Of a DNA stretch of 64,000 bases, positions 34,511-45,982 are shown piece by piece; position 1 is the first letter of the stretch, and each line of letters starts with the position of its first letter. The position numbers and the translations under genes were made by a program. The notes beneath the pieces were generated by a model. The model was not told where the DNA came from. It saw only the letters and a program-made list of their open reading frames with translations, and did not search any database. Location: contig NZ_BNBZ01000004.1 in the NCBI RefSeq assembly GCF_014656215.1, forward strand, positions 1-64,000, written 5' to 3'. Source of the DNA: Streptomyces zaomyceticus (GTDB lineage: Bacteria; Actinomycetota; Actinomycetes; Streptomycetales; Streptomycetaceae).

Positions 34511-35194
34511 ATGAAGTCCCAGGTTCGTGGCGGGACCAGATGGAAGCGGTTCGCCGTCGTCATGGTCCCGAGTGTGGCCGCGACGGCCGCGATCGGTGTC
34601 GGCCTGGCCCAGGGCGCGCTCGCCGCGTCCTTCAGCATCTCCGGCCAGGAGTTCAAGGTTAAGGCCGACAGCCTTGTCGGTACGAACTTCGTCCAGTACG
34701 GCAGCGTCGACGCCGGCAAGGACCTCGAGGGCAAGGACTTCGCCGCCCCGGTGGCGGTGTCCGGCTTCTCCGAGGCCTGGATCACCAACATGTGCCAGTC
34801 GGTCGTGACGCCGAAGGTGCCGTTCATCGGTGACGTCACCCTCCGTCTGGAGGCCGGCACCGACGCGGTGAAGTCCGGCGAGACCAAGGACAAGGTCTAC
34901 GCGAAGGGCATCTACCTCGATGTCTCCGAGCTCAAGGCCGACGCCGAGTTCACCAACATCGACATCGGCATCGCGGCCGGCCAGCTCAACGCGGGCCCCG
35001 ACGGCAAGCCGGTTCCGGGCAAGCCGGGCATCCAGCCCAACACCAAGGCCAACCCGTACGGCTTCGGTCAGCGCGCCGAGCAGGCGACGCTGAACAACGT
35101 GGAGCAGAAGGCGTGGGCCACCACGGCCGGCACCTTCAAGCTCCCCGACCTTCACCTGTCCCTGAGCCGGGGCACCTCGAAGGAGTGCTACTAG
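34511..35194 (+). CDS. DUF6230-family secreted protein
   Basis: A 227-residue protein with a Sec-type signal (basic RGGTRWKR, hydrophobic core, predicted cleavage after GALA near residue 38). The mature part (FSISGQEFKVKADSLVGTNFVQYG...) is a beta-rich domain of unknown function, often annotated cholesterol esterase without evidence I can see; no GxSxG motif is present. AAGGAGG lies 7 nt before ATG 34511. First gene of a cassette with DUF6114 and a Thr/Pro-rich exported protein. Conserved in streptomycetes; role unknown. Confidence 0.85.
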   Translation: MKSQVRGGTRWKRFAVVMVPSVAATAAIGVGLAQGALAASFSISGQEFKVKADSLVGTNFVQYGSVDAGKDLEGKDFAAPVAVSGFSEAWITNMCQSVVTPKVPFIGDVTLRLEAGTDAVKSGETKDKVYAKGIYLDVSELKADAEFTNIDIGIAAGQLNAGPDGKPVPGKPGIQPNTKANPYGFGQRAEQATLNNVEQKAWATTAGTFKLPDLHLSLSRGTSKECY

Positions 35195-35310
35195 GACTGA
35201 CCGGTCCGCGAGGACCAGGTCGTCCTGAGGGTGGGACCGCCCCGGCGGTCCCACCCGCGAGGCACCCTTTCTTCAACTTCTCAGCAACACCGCTTCCAGG
35301 GAGCTGTTCC

Positions 35311-35892
35311 ATGAGCGCCGAGATCCCCGCCTCCCGCGAAGTCCCCAAGAAGGAGAACCGGTTCAAGGTCTGGCGGCAGACCCGGCCCTTCTGGGCGGGA
35401 CTGTTCACCATGATCGGCGGCGTGCCGATCGCCTACCTTCCGTACGGGGACATGCGGCTCGGCAATGTCACCCTCGCCATGCAGACGACCGCCGGAGCCG
35501 GCGCGCTGATCATCGGCGTCCTGCTCATCACGCTCGGTCTGACGATGTGGTTCCAGCCCATCGTCCGGGTGTTCGCGGGTGTCGCGACGATCGTCCTGGC
35601 GCTCGTCTCCATCCCGGTCTCGAACTTCGGTGGCCTGATCATCGGCTATCTGTTCGCGGTGATCGGCGGCGGTATGTCCGCCGCGTGGGCGCCCGCCCCG
35701 CCGGTCGAGGAGACCGACGAGGCAGAGGCCGACGCAGAGCACGACGGTCAGGCCTCCGAGGAGGCCGCCCCCGCCCTCGACCCCGAGACCGAGGCCATGG
35801 TGGCGGCGGTATTCCCGGAGCAGCGCGAGGGCGCGCAGCCGCTGACCGACACGACGATCGACGCCAAGGGCGGGAGGAACAGTGCGGGGTGA
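35311..35892 (+). CDS. DUF6114-family membrane protein
   Basis: A 193-residue protein with about four membrane helices (FWAGLFTMIGGVPIAYL; GAGALIIGVLLITLGLTMWF; VFAGVATIVLALVSI; GGLIIGYLFAVIGGGMSAAW) between a basic N-terminus and a long acidic cytoplasmic tail (residues ~130-193). AGGGAG precedes ATG 35311. It always seems to accompany DUF6230 proteins in streptomycetes (memory). The last 11 nt overlap the next gene. Function unknown; an envelope role is inferred. Confidence 0.85.
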   Translation: MSAEIPASREVPKKENRFKVWRQTRPFWAGLFTMIGGVPIAYLPYGDMRLGNVTLAMQTTAGAGALIIGVLLITLGLTMWFQPIVRVFAGVATIVLALVSIPVSNFGGLIIGYLFAVIGGGMSAAWAPAPPVEETDEAEADAEHDGQASEEAAPALDPETEAMVAAVFPEQREGAQPLTDTTIDAKGGRNSAG

Positions 35893-37180
35893 CGAGACTC
35901 AGCCGGCGCTCGCGAAGGAGGGCCCGCGGCACGCGGCCCCGCGCAAGTCGCTGCTGAACAGGATCCAGGGCCCCGCGGGCAAGGCGATGGCGCTGGCCGC
36001 CATGCCGACCGCGGTGTTCGTGGGCATGGGCCTCACGCCCAAGCTCGCCCTCGCCGACGACAAGGACATCCCCTTCGCGCCCGGCCCCTGCGTGACCCGC
36101 TCGGACGAGCCGACGCCGGAGGAGACGACGAAGCCGGCCGAGACCACGAAGCCGACCCCGTCCTCGACGCCTTCGTCGACCGCGACGTCCGTCCCCACCT
36201 CGACCCCGACCCCCACCGGGACCCCGACGCCGACCGCGACGGAGACCCAGGGGGCCACCACCCAGCAGACGCAGGAGCGGGCGAAGGCCACCGCCGCGCC
36301 CACCGCGACGCCGACGCCGACGGCCACACCCACGCCGACGAAGTCGAAGAACCCGCTGGACCCGCTGGGCGTGGGCGACGCGCTCAGGGACCTCCTCGAC
36401 GGCCCGCAGCCGACGGCGACGCCCACCACGGCGGCCCCGACGACGCAGGCTCCCGCGCCGACGACGACGGCCCCCGCCGCGAAGCCGGCGACCGCCGACG
36501 ACCCGGCCACGACCGCCGCGCCGGAGGCGACGACCGCCCCGAAGGCGACGGCCGACCCGGCCGTCGAGAAGACCAAGGCGGAGATCGAGAAGGCCGCCGA
36601 GAAGGCGGGCGCGACGGTCGAGGAACTGCCCGAGAGCGCGAAGGGCCTGGACGCCAAGAAGGACGAGTCCATACCCGACGGCGCCAAGCCGCGGTTCCCC
36701 TGCCCCGAGCCCGACCCCGAGGCACTCGCGGCCGCCGACCTGGAGCCGGGAATCCCGCTGCTGCCGGACGACCCGTGGCGCCTGGAGAGCTCGCTGCTCA
36801 CCCTCAAGGGCCTCAAGTACCACGGCATCGTCGAGGTCAAGACCGGCAGCGGCAAGATCAAGAAGGCCCTGAAGTTCACCTCGTCCGAGGTCGACATCAA
36901 GGACCTGCACCAGCTGACGGTCCACTCGGAGGGCCGCACGGCCCACGTCCGCTCCGACCGGGGCTCGACGTCGACCATCCGCAAGGGCACGGTGACGATG
37001 TACACCGAGTCGCTGAAGGGCAACCTCTTCGGCCTCATCCCGGTCACCTTCACCCCCGAGACCCCGCCCCCGCTGGACGTCCCCTTCGCGTTCTTCACGG
37101 ACGTGACGGTGCTCCAGGCGGGCCAGCTCGGCGGCACCCTCAAGGTCCCGGGCCTCCGCAACACGATCGAGCCCAGCTGA
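35882..37180 (+). CDS. Exported protein with Thr/Pro-rich linker
   Basis: A 432-residue protein. A hydrophobic segment at residues ~36-58 (MALAAMPTAVFVGMG, then ALA) is a signal peptide or anchor. Residues ~75-215 are a long Thr/Pro/Ala-rich low-complexity linker typical of extracellular wall-spanning stalks; a Lys/Glu/Ala helix follows. Residues ~290-432 form a folded beta-rich domain (ESSLLTLKGLKYHGIVEVKT, LHQLTVHSEG) reminiscent in character of DUF6230. No LPxTG or catalytic motif. The GTG start overlaps the DUF6114 gene by 11 nt. Function unknown. Confidence 0.8.
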   Translation: MRGDETQPALAKEGPRHAAPRKSLLNRIQGPAGKAMALAAMPTAVFVGMGLTPKLALADDKDIPFAPGPCVTRSDEPTPEETTKPAETTKPTPSSTPSSTATSVPTSTPTPTGTPTPTATETQGATTQQTQERAKATAAPTATPTPTATPTPTKSKNPLDPLGVGDALRDLLDGPQPTATPTTAAPTTQAPAPTTTAPAAKPATADDPATTAAPEATTAPKATADPAVEKTKAEIEKAAEKAGATVEELPESAKGLDAKKDESIPDGAKPRFPCPEPDPEALAAADLEPGIPLLPDDPWRLESSLLTLKGLKYHGIVEVKTGSGKIKKALKFTSSEVDIKDLHQLTVHSEGRTAHVRSDRGSTSTIRKGTVTMYTESLKGNLFGLIPVTFTPETPPPLDVPFAFFTDVTVLQAGQLGGTLKVPGLRNTIEPS

Positions 37181-37198
37181 CCTCCGTACCACCCGCGA

Positions 37199-37244
37199 CG
37201 AACGACGGGCCGCACACCCCGCGGGGTGTGCGGCCCGTCGTTCG
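37199..37244. terminator. Terminator of the DUF6230 cassette
   Basis: A perfect palindrome with 22-bp arms beginning CGAACGACGGGCCGCACAC. Confidence 0.9.
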
Positions 37245-37260
37245 TTCCCGGCCGGCTTCC

Positions 37261-37314
37261 GGAAGGACCCCTCCGGGGTCGTCACCCGTCGGGTGGGACC
37301 GGAGAGGTCCTTCC
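37261..37314. terminator. Terminator of pyk
   Basis: GGAAGGACCCCTCCGG pairs with CCGGAGAGGTCCTTCC (one mismatch). It lies just past the pyk stop and is independent of the hairpin at 37199. Confidence 0.82.
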
Positions 37315-37336
37315 TTCCTTCCCCGCCGAAGAGGGG

Positions 37337-38767
37337 TCAGGCGTTCTCGCCGCCACCGAGGTGGTGGACACGGACCATGTTCGTGGTGCCGGGGACGCCG
37401 GGGGGCGAACCGGCGGTGATGATCATGGTGTCGCCCGCGCCGTAGCGCTGGAGCTTCAGGAGCTCGGCGTCCACGAGGTCGACCATCGCGTCCGTGTTGT
37501 CCACGTGCGGGACGACGAAGGACTCGACGCCCCAGCTCAGGGTGAGCTGGTTGCGGGTGTTCTCGTCCGTCGTGAAGGCGAGGATCGGCTGCTGGACGCG
37601 GTAGCGCGAGAGCCGGCGGGCGGTGTCGCCGGACTGGGTGAAGGCGACCAGCGCCTTGCCGCCCAGGAAGTCGGCGATCTCGCAGGCCGCGCGGGCGACC
37701 GAGCCGCCCTGGGTGCGCGGCTTCTTGCCCGGGACCAGGGGCTGGAGGCCCTTGGAGAGCAGCTCCTCCTCGGCCGCGGCGACGATCTTCGACATCGTCT
37801 TCACGGTCTCGATCGGGTAGGCGCCGACCGAGGACTCGGCCGACAGCATGACCGCGTCCGCGCCGTCCAGGATCGCGTTGGCGACATCGCTCGCCTCGGC
37901 GCGGGTCGGACGGGAGTTGGTGATCATCGACTCCATCATCTGGGTCGCGACGATGACCGGCTTCGCGTTGCGGCGACACATCTCCACGAGGCGCTTCTGC
38001 ACCATCGGGACCTTCTCGAGCGGGTACTCGACGGCGAGGTCGCCACGGGCCACCATGACCGCGTCGAAGGCCGCGACGACGGCCTCCATGTTCTCGACGG
38101 CCTGCGGCTTCTCCACCTTGGCGATGACGGGGACCCGGCGGCCCTCCTCGTCCATCACCTTGTGGACGTCCTTGACGTCGTCGGCGTCGCGGACGAAGGA
38201 GAGCGTGACCATGTCGCAGCCCATGCGGAGCGCGAAGCGGAGGTCGTCGACGTCCTTCTCCGACAGGGCGGGGACGTTGACCGCCGCGCCGGGCAGGTTG
38301 ATGCCCTTGTGGTCGGAGATGACGCCGCCCTCGACGACGATCGTCTTGACCCGGGGGCCCTCGACCTCGACGACGCGCAGCTCGACGTTGCCGTCGTTGA
38401 TCAGGACCTGGTCGCCCTTGGAGACATCGCCGGGCAGGCCCTTGTAGGTGGTGCCGCAGATGGACTTGTCACCGGGGACGTCCTCGGTGGTGATGGTGAA
38501 CTCGTCACCGCGCACCAGCTCGACCGGGCCCTCGGCGAAGGTCTCGAGACGGATCTTGGGGCCCTGGAGGTCGGCGAGCACGCCGACGGCACGACCGGTG
38601 TCCGCGGAGACCTGCCGGACGCGGTCGTACCGCTCCTGGTGTTCCGCCTGGGAACCGTGGCTGAAGTTGAATCGGGCCACGTTCATGCCGGCCTCGATGA
38701 GAGCCTTCAGCTGCTCATAGGAGTCGACGGCGGGGCCCAGCGTGCAGACGATTTTGGAACGGCGCAT
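37337..38767 (-). CDS. pyk: Pyruvate kinase
   Basis: A 476-residue glycolytic enzyme converting phosphoenolpyruvate and ADP to pyruvate and ATP. It starts RRSKIVCTLGPAVDSYEQ; substrate motifs NFSHG, the MVARGDLAVEYP active-site region and KPVIVATQMMESM are all present. Full length, cytoplasmic. ATG 38767 is the conserved start; a longer frame adds 9 codons. It lies downstream of ackA on the same strand with a 74-bp gap, so pta-ackA-pyk may be partly co-transcribed. Streptomycetes commonly have two pyk genes; this is the one beside ackA. Confidence 0.95.
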   Translation of the reverse strand: MRRSKIVCTLGPAVDSYEQLKALIEAGMNVARFNFSHGSQAEHQERYDRVRQVSADTGRAVGVLADLQGPKIRLETFAEGPVELVRGDEFTITTEDVPGDKSICGTTYKGLPGDVSKGDQVLINDGNVELRVVEVEGPRVKTIVVEGGVISDHKGINLPGAAVNVPALSEKDVDDLRFALRMGCDMVTLSFVRDADDVKDVHKVMDEEGRRVPVIAKVEKPQAVENMEAVVAAFDAVMVARGDLAVEYPLEKVPMVQKRLVEMCRRNAKPVIVATQMMESMITNSRPTRAEASDVANAILDGADAVMLSAESSVGAYPIETVKTMSKIVAAAEEELLSKGLQPLVPGKKPRTQGGSVARAACEIADFLGGKALVAFTQSGDTARRLSRYRVQQPILAFTTDENTRNQLTLSWGVESFVVPHVDNTDAMVDLVDAELLKLQRYGAGDTMIITAGSPPGVPGTTNMVRVHHLGGGENA

Positions 38768-38841
38768 AAGGCGGATCCTATCGGTTTGTTTCACTGCGGA
38801 ATATTCCGTCTGGTGGAAAGTACAAATGGGCGCGGGGGTGC

Positions 38842-40160
<1,319 letters not shown>

Positions 40161-40164
<4 letters not shown>

Positions 40165-42254
40165 GCGGGGAACTCCTGACCCTGGGCGGGGACCTGGGAC
40201 TGGATCGCCGTGATGGCGACCGTGTTGACGATGTCGCTGACGAGCGCGCCGCGCGAGAGGTCGTTCACGGGCTTGCGCAGACCCTGGAGCACCGGGCCGA
40301 CGGCCACGGCGCCGGCCGAACGCTGCACGGCCTTGTAGGTGTTGTTGCCGGTGTTGAGGTCCGGGAAGATCAGGACCGTCGCCTGCCCCGCCACCTCCGA
40401 GCCCGGCAGCTTCGTCGCGGCGACCGAGGGCTCGACGGCGGCGTCGTACTGGATCGGCCCCTCGATCCGCAGCTCCGGGTGCGCCTCGCGGACCAGCTTC
40501 GTCGCCTCCCGCACCTTGTCGACGTCGGCGCCTGAGCCCGAGGTGCCGGTCGAGTACGAGAGCATCGCTATCCGCGGCTCGACGCCGAAGCGGGCCGCGG
40601 TGGCCGCCGACTGGACGGCGATGTCCGCGAGCTGCTCGGCGTTCGGGTCCGGGTTGACCGCGCAGTCGCCGTACACGAGGACCTTGTCGGCGAGGCACAT
40701 GAAGAAGACCGAGGAGACGATCGAGGCGTCCGGCTTCGTCTTGATGATCTCGAAGGCGGGACGGATCGTCGCGGCCGTGGAGTGCACGGAACCGGAGACC
40801 ATGCCGTCGGCCAGGCCCTCCTGGACCATCAGCGTGCCGAAGTAGTTGACGTCCGAGACGACGTCGTACGCGAGCTCGACCGTGACGCCCTTGTGGGCGC
40901 GGAGCGCCGCGTACTTCTCCGCGAAGGAGTCGCGCAGCTCCGAGGTCTGCGGGTCGATCAGCTGGGTGCCGGCGAGCGTGATGCCCAGGTCGGCGGCCTT
41001 CTTGCGGATGGTCTCGACGTCACCGAGCAGCGTCAGGTCGCAGACGTCACGGCGCAGCAGCACGTCGGCGGCGCGCAGCACCCGCTCCTCGGTGCCCTCG
41101 GGGAGCACCACCCGGCGCCGGTCGGCGCGCGCCTGCTCGATGAGCTCGTGCTCGAACATCATCGGGGTGACCCGGCCGCTGCGGGCCACCGAGATCCGCT
41201 TGAGCAGGTCGGCCGTGTCCACATGCCGTTCGAACAGGCCGAGGGCGGTCTCCGCCTTGCGCGGGGTGGCCGCGTTCAGCTTGCCTTCGAGGGCGAAGAG
41301 TTCGGTGGCGGTCGGGAAGCTGTTGCCCGGCACGGAGATGACCGGCGTGCCGGGCGCGAGACGGGCCGCCAGGGTGAGGATCTCGTCGCTGGGCCGCTCG
41401 TTCAGGGTGAGCAGCACGCCGGCGATCGGCGGGGTGCCGGCCGAGTGCGCGGCCAGCGCCCCGACGACCAGGTCGGCCCGGTCCCCGGGGGTGACGACCA
41501 GACAGCCGGGGGTCAGGGCGTTGAGGAAGTTCGGCAGCATGGCGCCGCCGAAGACGAAGTCGAGGGCGTCGCGCGCGAGACCGGCCTCGTCGCCGAGGAC
41601 CACGGAGGCGCCGAGGGCGTGCCTGATCTGGGCGACGGTCGGCGCGGCGAGCGCCGGCTCGTCGGGCAGGACGTAGCAGGGCACCGGCACCCGGGCGGCG
41701 AGCCGCTCGGAGATGACCTCGCGGTCCTCGCCCGCCACCCGGTTGACGATCATCGCGAGCACGTCGCAGCCGAGTCCTTCGTACGCCCGGAAGGCGTTGC
41801 GCGCCTCGGCGCGCACCGACTCGGCCGGCTGCCCCTTGCCTCCGACCACCGGGATGACGGAGGCGCCGAACTCGTTGGCGAGGCGGGCGTTGAGCGCCAG
41901 TTCGTCGGGGAGCTGGGTGGCGGCGAAGTCGGTGCCGAGGACGAGGACGACCTCGTAGTCGCGGGCGACCGCGTGGAAGCGGTCGACCAGCCGCGAGACC
42001 AGCTCGTCCGTACCGCGCTCGGCCTGGAGCGCGGAGGCCTCGTGGTAGTCCATGCCGTAGACCGTCGAGGCGTCCTGCGAGAGCCGGTAGCGGGTGCGCA
42101 GCAGATCGAAGAGCCGGTCGGGACCGTCGTGCACCAGCGGCCGGAACACCCCCACCCGGTCCACCTGGCGGGTGAGGAGCTCCATGACTCCCAGCTCGAC
42201 GACCTGGCGGCCGTCACCGCGGTCGATCCCGGTCACGTACACGCTGCGCGTCAC
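40161..42254 (-). CDS. pta: Phosphate acetyltransferase (long form)
   Basis: A 697-residue long-form Pta converting acetyl-CoA + Pi to acetyl phosphate + CoA. Residues 1-~370 hold a P-loop-like/dethiobiotin-synthetase-type domain and a DRTGG-type domain; residues ~375-697 are the catalytic PTA_PTB domain (RRRVVLPEGTEERVL, SGSVHSTAATIRP, LSYSTGTSGSG, FPDLNTGNNTYK). GTG 42254 follows AGGAGA. Coupled to ackA by a 4-nt overlap. Its promoter overlaps back-to-back with that of pfkA. Confidence 0.95.
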
Positions 42255-42394
42255 GCCGTGGTCTCCTGTCCAGTCCTGCGGAAAACGGGACTCACGGAGC
42301 CGGGGCGAGCGGTGCCCTCGCGGCAGGCTCGCGGTCCGTCCGCCGACCGACGCAGTCGTCAACCGGCTGTGCTCAGAAAGCCCCGATAGGGCGG

Positions 42395-42433
42395 CATTAC
42401 CCCCTTGACAATACCCCCGCCGATAGTTAAGTC
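42395..42433. promoter_or_regulatory. Overlapping divergent promoters pta / pfkA
   Basis: TTGACA (42405-42410, plus) with TAAGTC 17 bp downstream could serve pfkA. On the minus strand TTGTCA (42406-42411) has TATCGG 17 bp away for pta-ackA. The -35 boxes occupy the same bases. The rest of the 336-bp gap shows no further gene. Confidence 0.45.
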
Positions 42434-42590
42434 GCCCGCCGGACGTAGGGCCCGGAAACCCGGGACGAAAGGCCTCCGCGAGGGCGTCCGCGGAGACGCG
42501 CGGAACGGTCGCGAGCACGCTCCTCCGGCCGAACGTGTGAGAATCGCTCTGGCTCACCACGGAACGCGACCGAGCAGGAGACAGAGCACG

Positions 42591-43616
<1,026 letters not shown>

Positions 43617-43888
43617 CATCCGGGGCCCGCCCTTCGGCCCCCGCCGTCGGGACCTCCGTCCCGACCCGTCCCGGATTCGCTCCGGGACCCGGACCCGCCC
43701 GAGTGGACCCGAACCCGCCCGAGTGGCCCCGAACGTCCCCCCGTGGACGGTCGGGGCCACTCCGCCGTGCCCGGCATCACCCCCGGAAATGCCGGGTTCC
43801 ACTCTTGAGCCGGAGCGCGAGATCAACAAGGCTTGAGGCTTGTCCCGGACATGTCCCAACCCTGTCCGGCGGAGGGGAAGAGGCGCGG

Positions 43889-45106
43889 ATGACACCGGGG
43901 CGGCACACTCCCGACCCGCGGGAGGCACGGACTCCCGCCGAGTTCCTCGCGCTGCTCCAGGCGCTCAAGGACCGGTCAGGACTGACCTACCGCGAGCTCT
44001 CGGCGCTGGCCGAGACCCGCGGGGAGGTCCTGCCCCGCTCGACCGTGGCGAACATGCTGGCCCGCGCCACCCTGCCGCGCGAGGAGCTGCTGACCGTCTT
44101 CGTCCGCGCGTGCGGGGTCGCGCCGGGCGAGCTGGCGGGGTGGCTGGAGGTACGGAGGGAGCTCGCGGGACGGGGGCCGTACGCGCCGGCCGACCCGGGG
44201 GACGGGGATGCGGCGCGCGCGGATCCGGCGGAGGGGGACGCGGCGGACGAGGATCCGGCGGAGGCGGGTGCGGCGAGGCCGGATCCGGCCGGTGCGGATC
44301 GGGCGGGCGCGGACCCGTCGGACGAGCGCCCGGCGGCGGCCGAGCCCTCCGACGCGTCCGGTACGAGCGGGGCCGCGGGCCCGGGGCTCTCCTGGCCCGT
44401 CGCCCCCGCCGCGCCGTCGGGCGGTCCGTCGCGCCCCCGGTCGGAGACCTCGTCCCGGATACGGCGTGCGGCCGTCGCGGCCGTCGCGGTGACCGGGCTC
44501 GTCCTCGCCGGGTTCAGCGTCGTCGCCCTCCTGCGGGACGGCCGCACCGGACCCGCCGGACAGTCGCACCGCACCCCCGCTCCCGCGACCACAGCCCCCG
44601 CGACCTCCGGCACCGCACCCACCGCCACCGCCCCCGCCGCCGGGGACGTCCGCATCCGGGTGATGGGCGCGGACCTCTGTCTCGCCGAGCGGCGCGGCAC
44701 CCGTACCGGACAGATCCATCAGGTGCCGTGCGCCGAGGCGGTCGTCCCGCTGTACTCCCTCGCGGCGGTGGGCGCGGGCCGGTGGCGGATCGTCTCCGAC
44801 CATCCCGACTTCGGTCCCGGGTGCTCCGGCATACCCTCCGGCGGCCGGATACCCGACGCCGCGTACGAGGACTCCGAGTGCGGGGACAACAGCCGGATCG
44901 AGACCTTCGCCCTGGAGCCGTACGGCCCCGGAGGCCCTGTCCGGGGCTACCGGATCGTGCCGGTCGGCTCGGGCACGCCCGGCAGTTGCGTCACCGTCGT
45001 CGGCGACCGCGAGGCCGCCTGGGCACGGCTCGCCCAGGCGCCCTGCGTGCCGGACGCGGCCGGCCAGCTCTTCTCGTTCGACCGGCGCGGCCCGGCATCG
45101 CCCTAG
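43889..45106 (+). CDS. HTH-membrane-extracellular domain fusion protein
   Basis: A 405-residue protein. Residues ~14-90 are an XRE-like helix-turn-helix (LTYRELSALAETRGEVLPRSTVANML). An Asp/Ala/Pro-rich linker (100-185) leads to one membrane helix (193-215). A Thr/Pro spacer is followed by an outer domain (residues ~255-405) with six Cys (LCLAE, VPCAE, GCSGI, SECGD, SCVTV, APCVP), likely disulfides. The architecture suggests a membrane-bound transcription regulator sensing outside signals. GGAGGGG lies ~11 nt before ATG 43889. The 272-bp gap before it holds only CCCGAGTGG-type short repeats. Confidence 0.8.
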   Translation: MTPGRHTPDPREARTPAEFLALLQALKDRSGLTYRELSALAETRGEVLPRSTVANMLARATLPREELLTVFVRACGVAPGELAGWLEVRRELAGRGPYAPADPGDGDAARADPAEGDAADEDPAEAGAARPDPAGADRAGADPSDERPAAAEPSDASGTSGAAGPGLSWPVAPAAPSGGPSRPRSETSSRIRRAAVAAVAVTGLVLAGFSVVALLRDGRTGPAGQSHRTPAPATTAPATSGTAPTATAPAAGDVRIRVMGADLCLAERRGTRTGQIHQVPCAEAVVPLYSLAAVGAGRWRIVSDHPDFGPGCSGIPSGGRIPDAAYEDSECGDNSRIETFALEPYGPGGPVRGYRIVPVGSGTPGSCVTVVGDREAAWARLAQAPCVPDAAGQLFSFDRRGPASP

Positions 45107-45174
45107 GTGCTGTCGTGGAACTCCCGTCGTCGCCCGAAGGGGGGGCAGACGGGAGTTCGACGACAGGGCCTAGC
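45102..45174. terminator. Bidirectional terminator containing both stop codons
   Basis: GCCCTAGGTGCTGTCG and CGACAGGGCCTAGC form the base, with GGAACTCCCGTC/GACGGGAGTTC inside. The TAG stops of both converging genes lie in the arms. Confidence 0.8.
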
Positions 45175-45913
45175 GGGAGGTGTCGACCAGCCGGGTCCTG
45201 AGCGTCGTCACCACCGACGGGTCGAGTCCGACGTGGCCGGTGACGTACGCGTCCACGGAGCCGTACCGGGCGCGCAGGTCCGCGAGGAAGAGCCGGATGA
45301 CGTCGGCGGGCGCCCGGCCGTAGCCCGGCCAGCGCAGTTCACGGCCCGGGTGCGAGGCCCGCCAGTCGGCGACCAGCCGCTCCGTGGCCAGCTCGGTGAG
45401 CGAGAAGTCCGCGAGGATCTCCTCGTCGGGGACGCCGACGAGGGCGAGGACGACGGCGGCGAGCAGTCCCGTACGGTCCTTCCCGGACGCGCAGTGGAAG
45501 ACGAGCGGTCCTTCGGCGGCGGCGATGACCTCCAGGGCCGTACGGAGTTCCACGGCTCCGTCCTCCGCGACCTCGGCGAACCGGTCGGCGAGATGGCGCC
45601 AGGGGTCGAGGTCGGGGTCGATCTCCGCCTGGTCGTAGGGGCGGTGCTCGATGGAGAGGTTGTGCCAGGAGATGCCCTCGGTCTCCGGCAGGCGGCCCTT
45701 GGCGGCGATCTCCCACGGGTAGCGCAGATCGATCACCGTGGCCACGTTCAGCGCGCGGAAGGCCTCCCGGTCGGCGGGGCCGGCGTCCGCGAGCTTGGCG
45801 AGGGAGTCGGAGCGGTAGAGGGTCTCCCACCGCACGGTTCCTCCGTCGGCGGTCCGGTAGCCGCCCAGATCACGGAAGTTGTGGAGTCGCTCGAAGGTTA
45901 TGTGTCGTCTCAC
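45170..45913 (-). CDS. Tyrosine-protein phosphatase (DSP/SidD-like)
   Basis: A 247-residue phosphatase with the P-loop HCASGKDRTG; nucleophile Cys141, Arg147. The N-terminal NFRDLGGYRT and LYRSDSLAKL motifs are typical of the tyrosine phosphatase family 3 (PtpB-like, with the GKDR variant). Substrate may be protein phosphotyrosine or phosphoinositide-like. GTG 45913 lies 6 nt after a TAGGTT -10 box without Shine-Dalgarno: probably leaderless. Cytoplasmic. Confidence 0.88.
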   Translation of the reverse strand: MRRHITFERLHNFRDLGGYRTADGGTVRWETLYRSDSLAKLADAGPADREAFRALNVATVIDLRYPWEIAAKGRLPETEGISWHNLSIEHRPYDQAEIDPDLDPWRHLADRFAEVAEDGAVELRTALEVIAAAEGPLVFHCASGKDRTGLLAAVVLALVGVPDEEILADFSLTELATERLVADWRASHPGRELRWPGYGRAPADVIRLFLADLRARYGSVDAYVTGHVGLDPSVVTTLRTRLVDTSR

Positions 45914-45919
45914 GGCGCC

Positions 45920-45925
45920 AACCTA
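45920..45925 (-). promoter_or_regulatory. Leaderless -10 box for the phosphatase
   Basis: TAGGTT on the minus strand, 6 nt before GTG 45913; same hexamer as upstream of the ABC gene at 7084. Confidence 0.5.
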
Positions 45926-45982
45926 CGGCGCCGGTCCGTGATGATCCAGAAGCGCCGCGGGGCTGCCCGGAAGGGGCACCCC

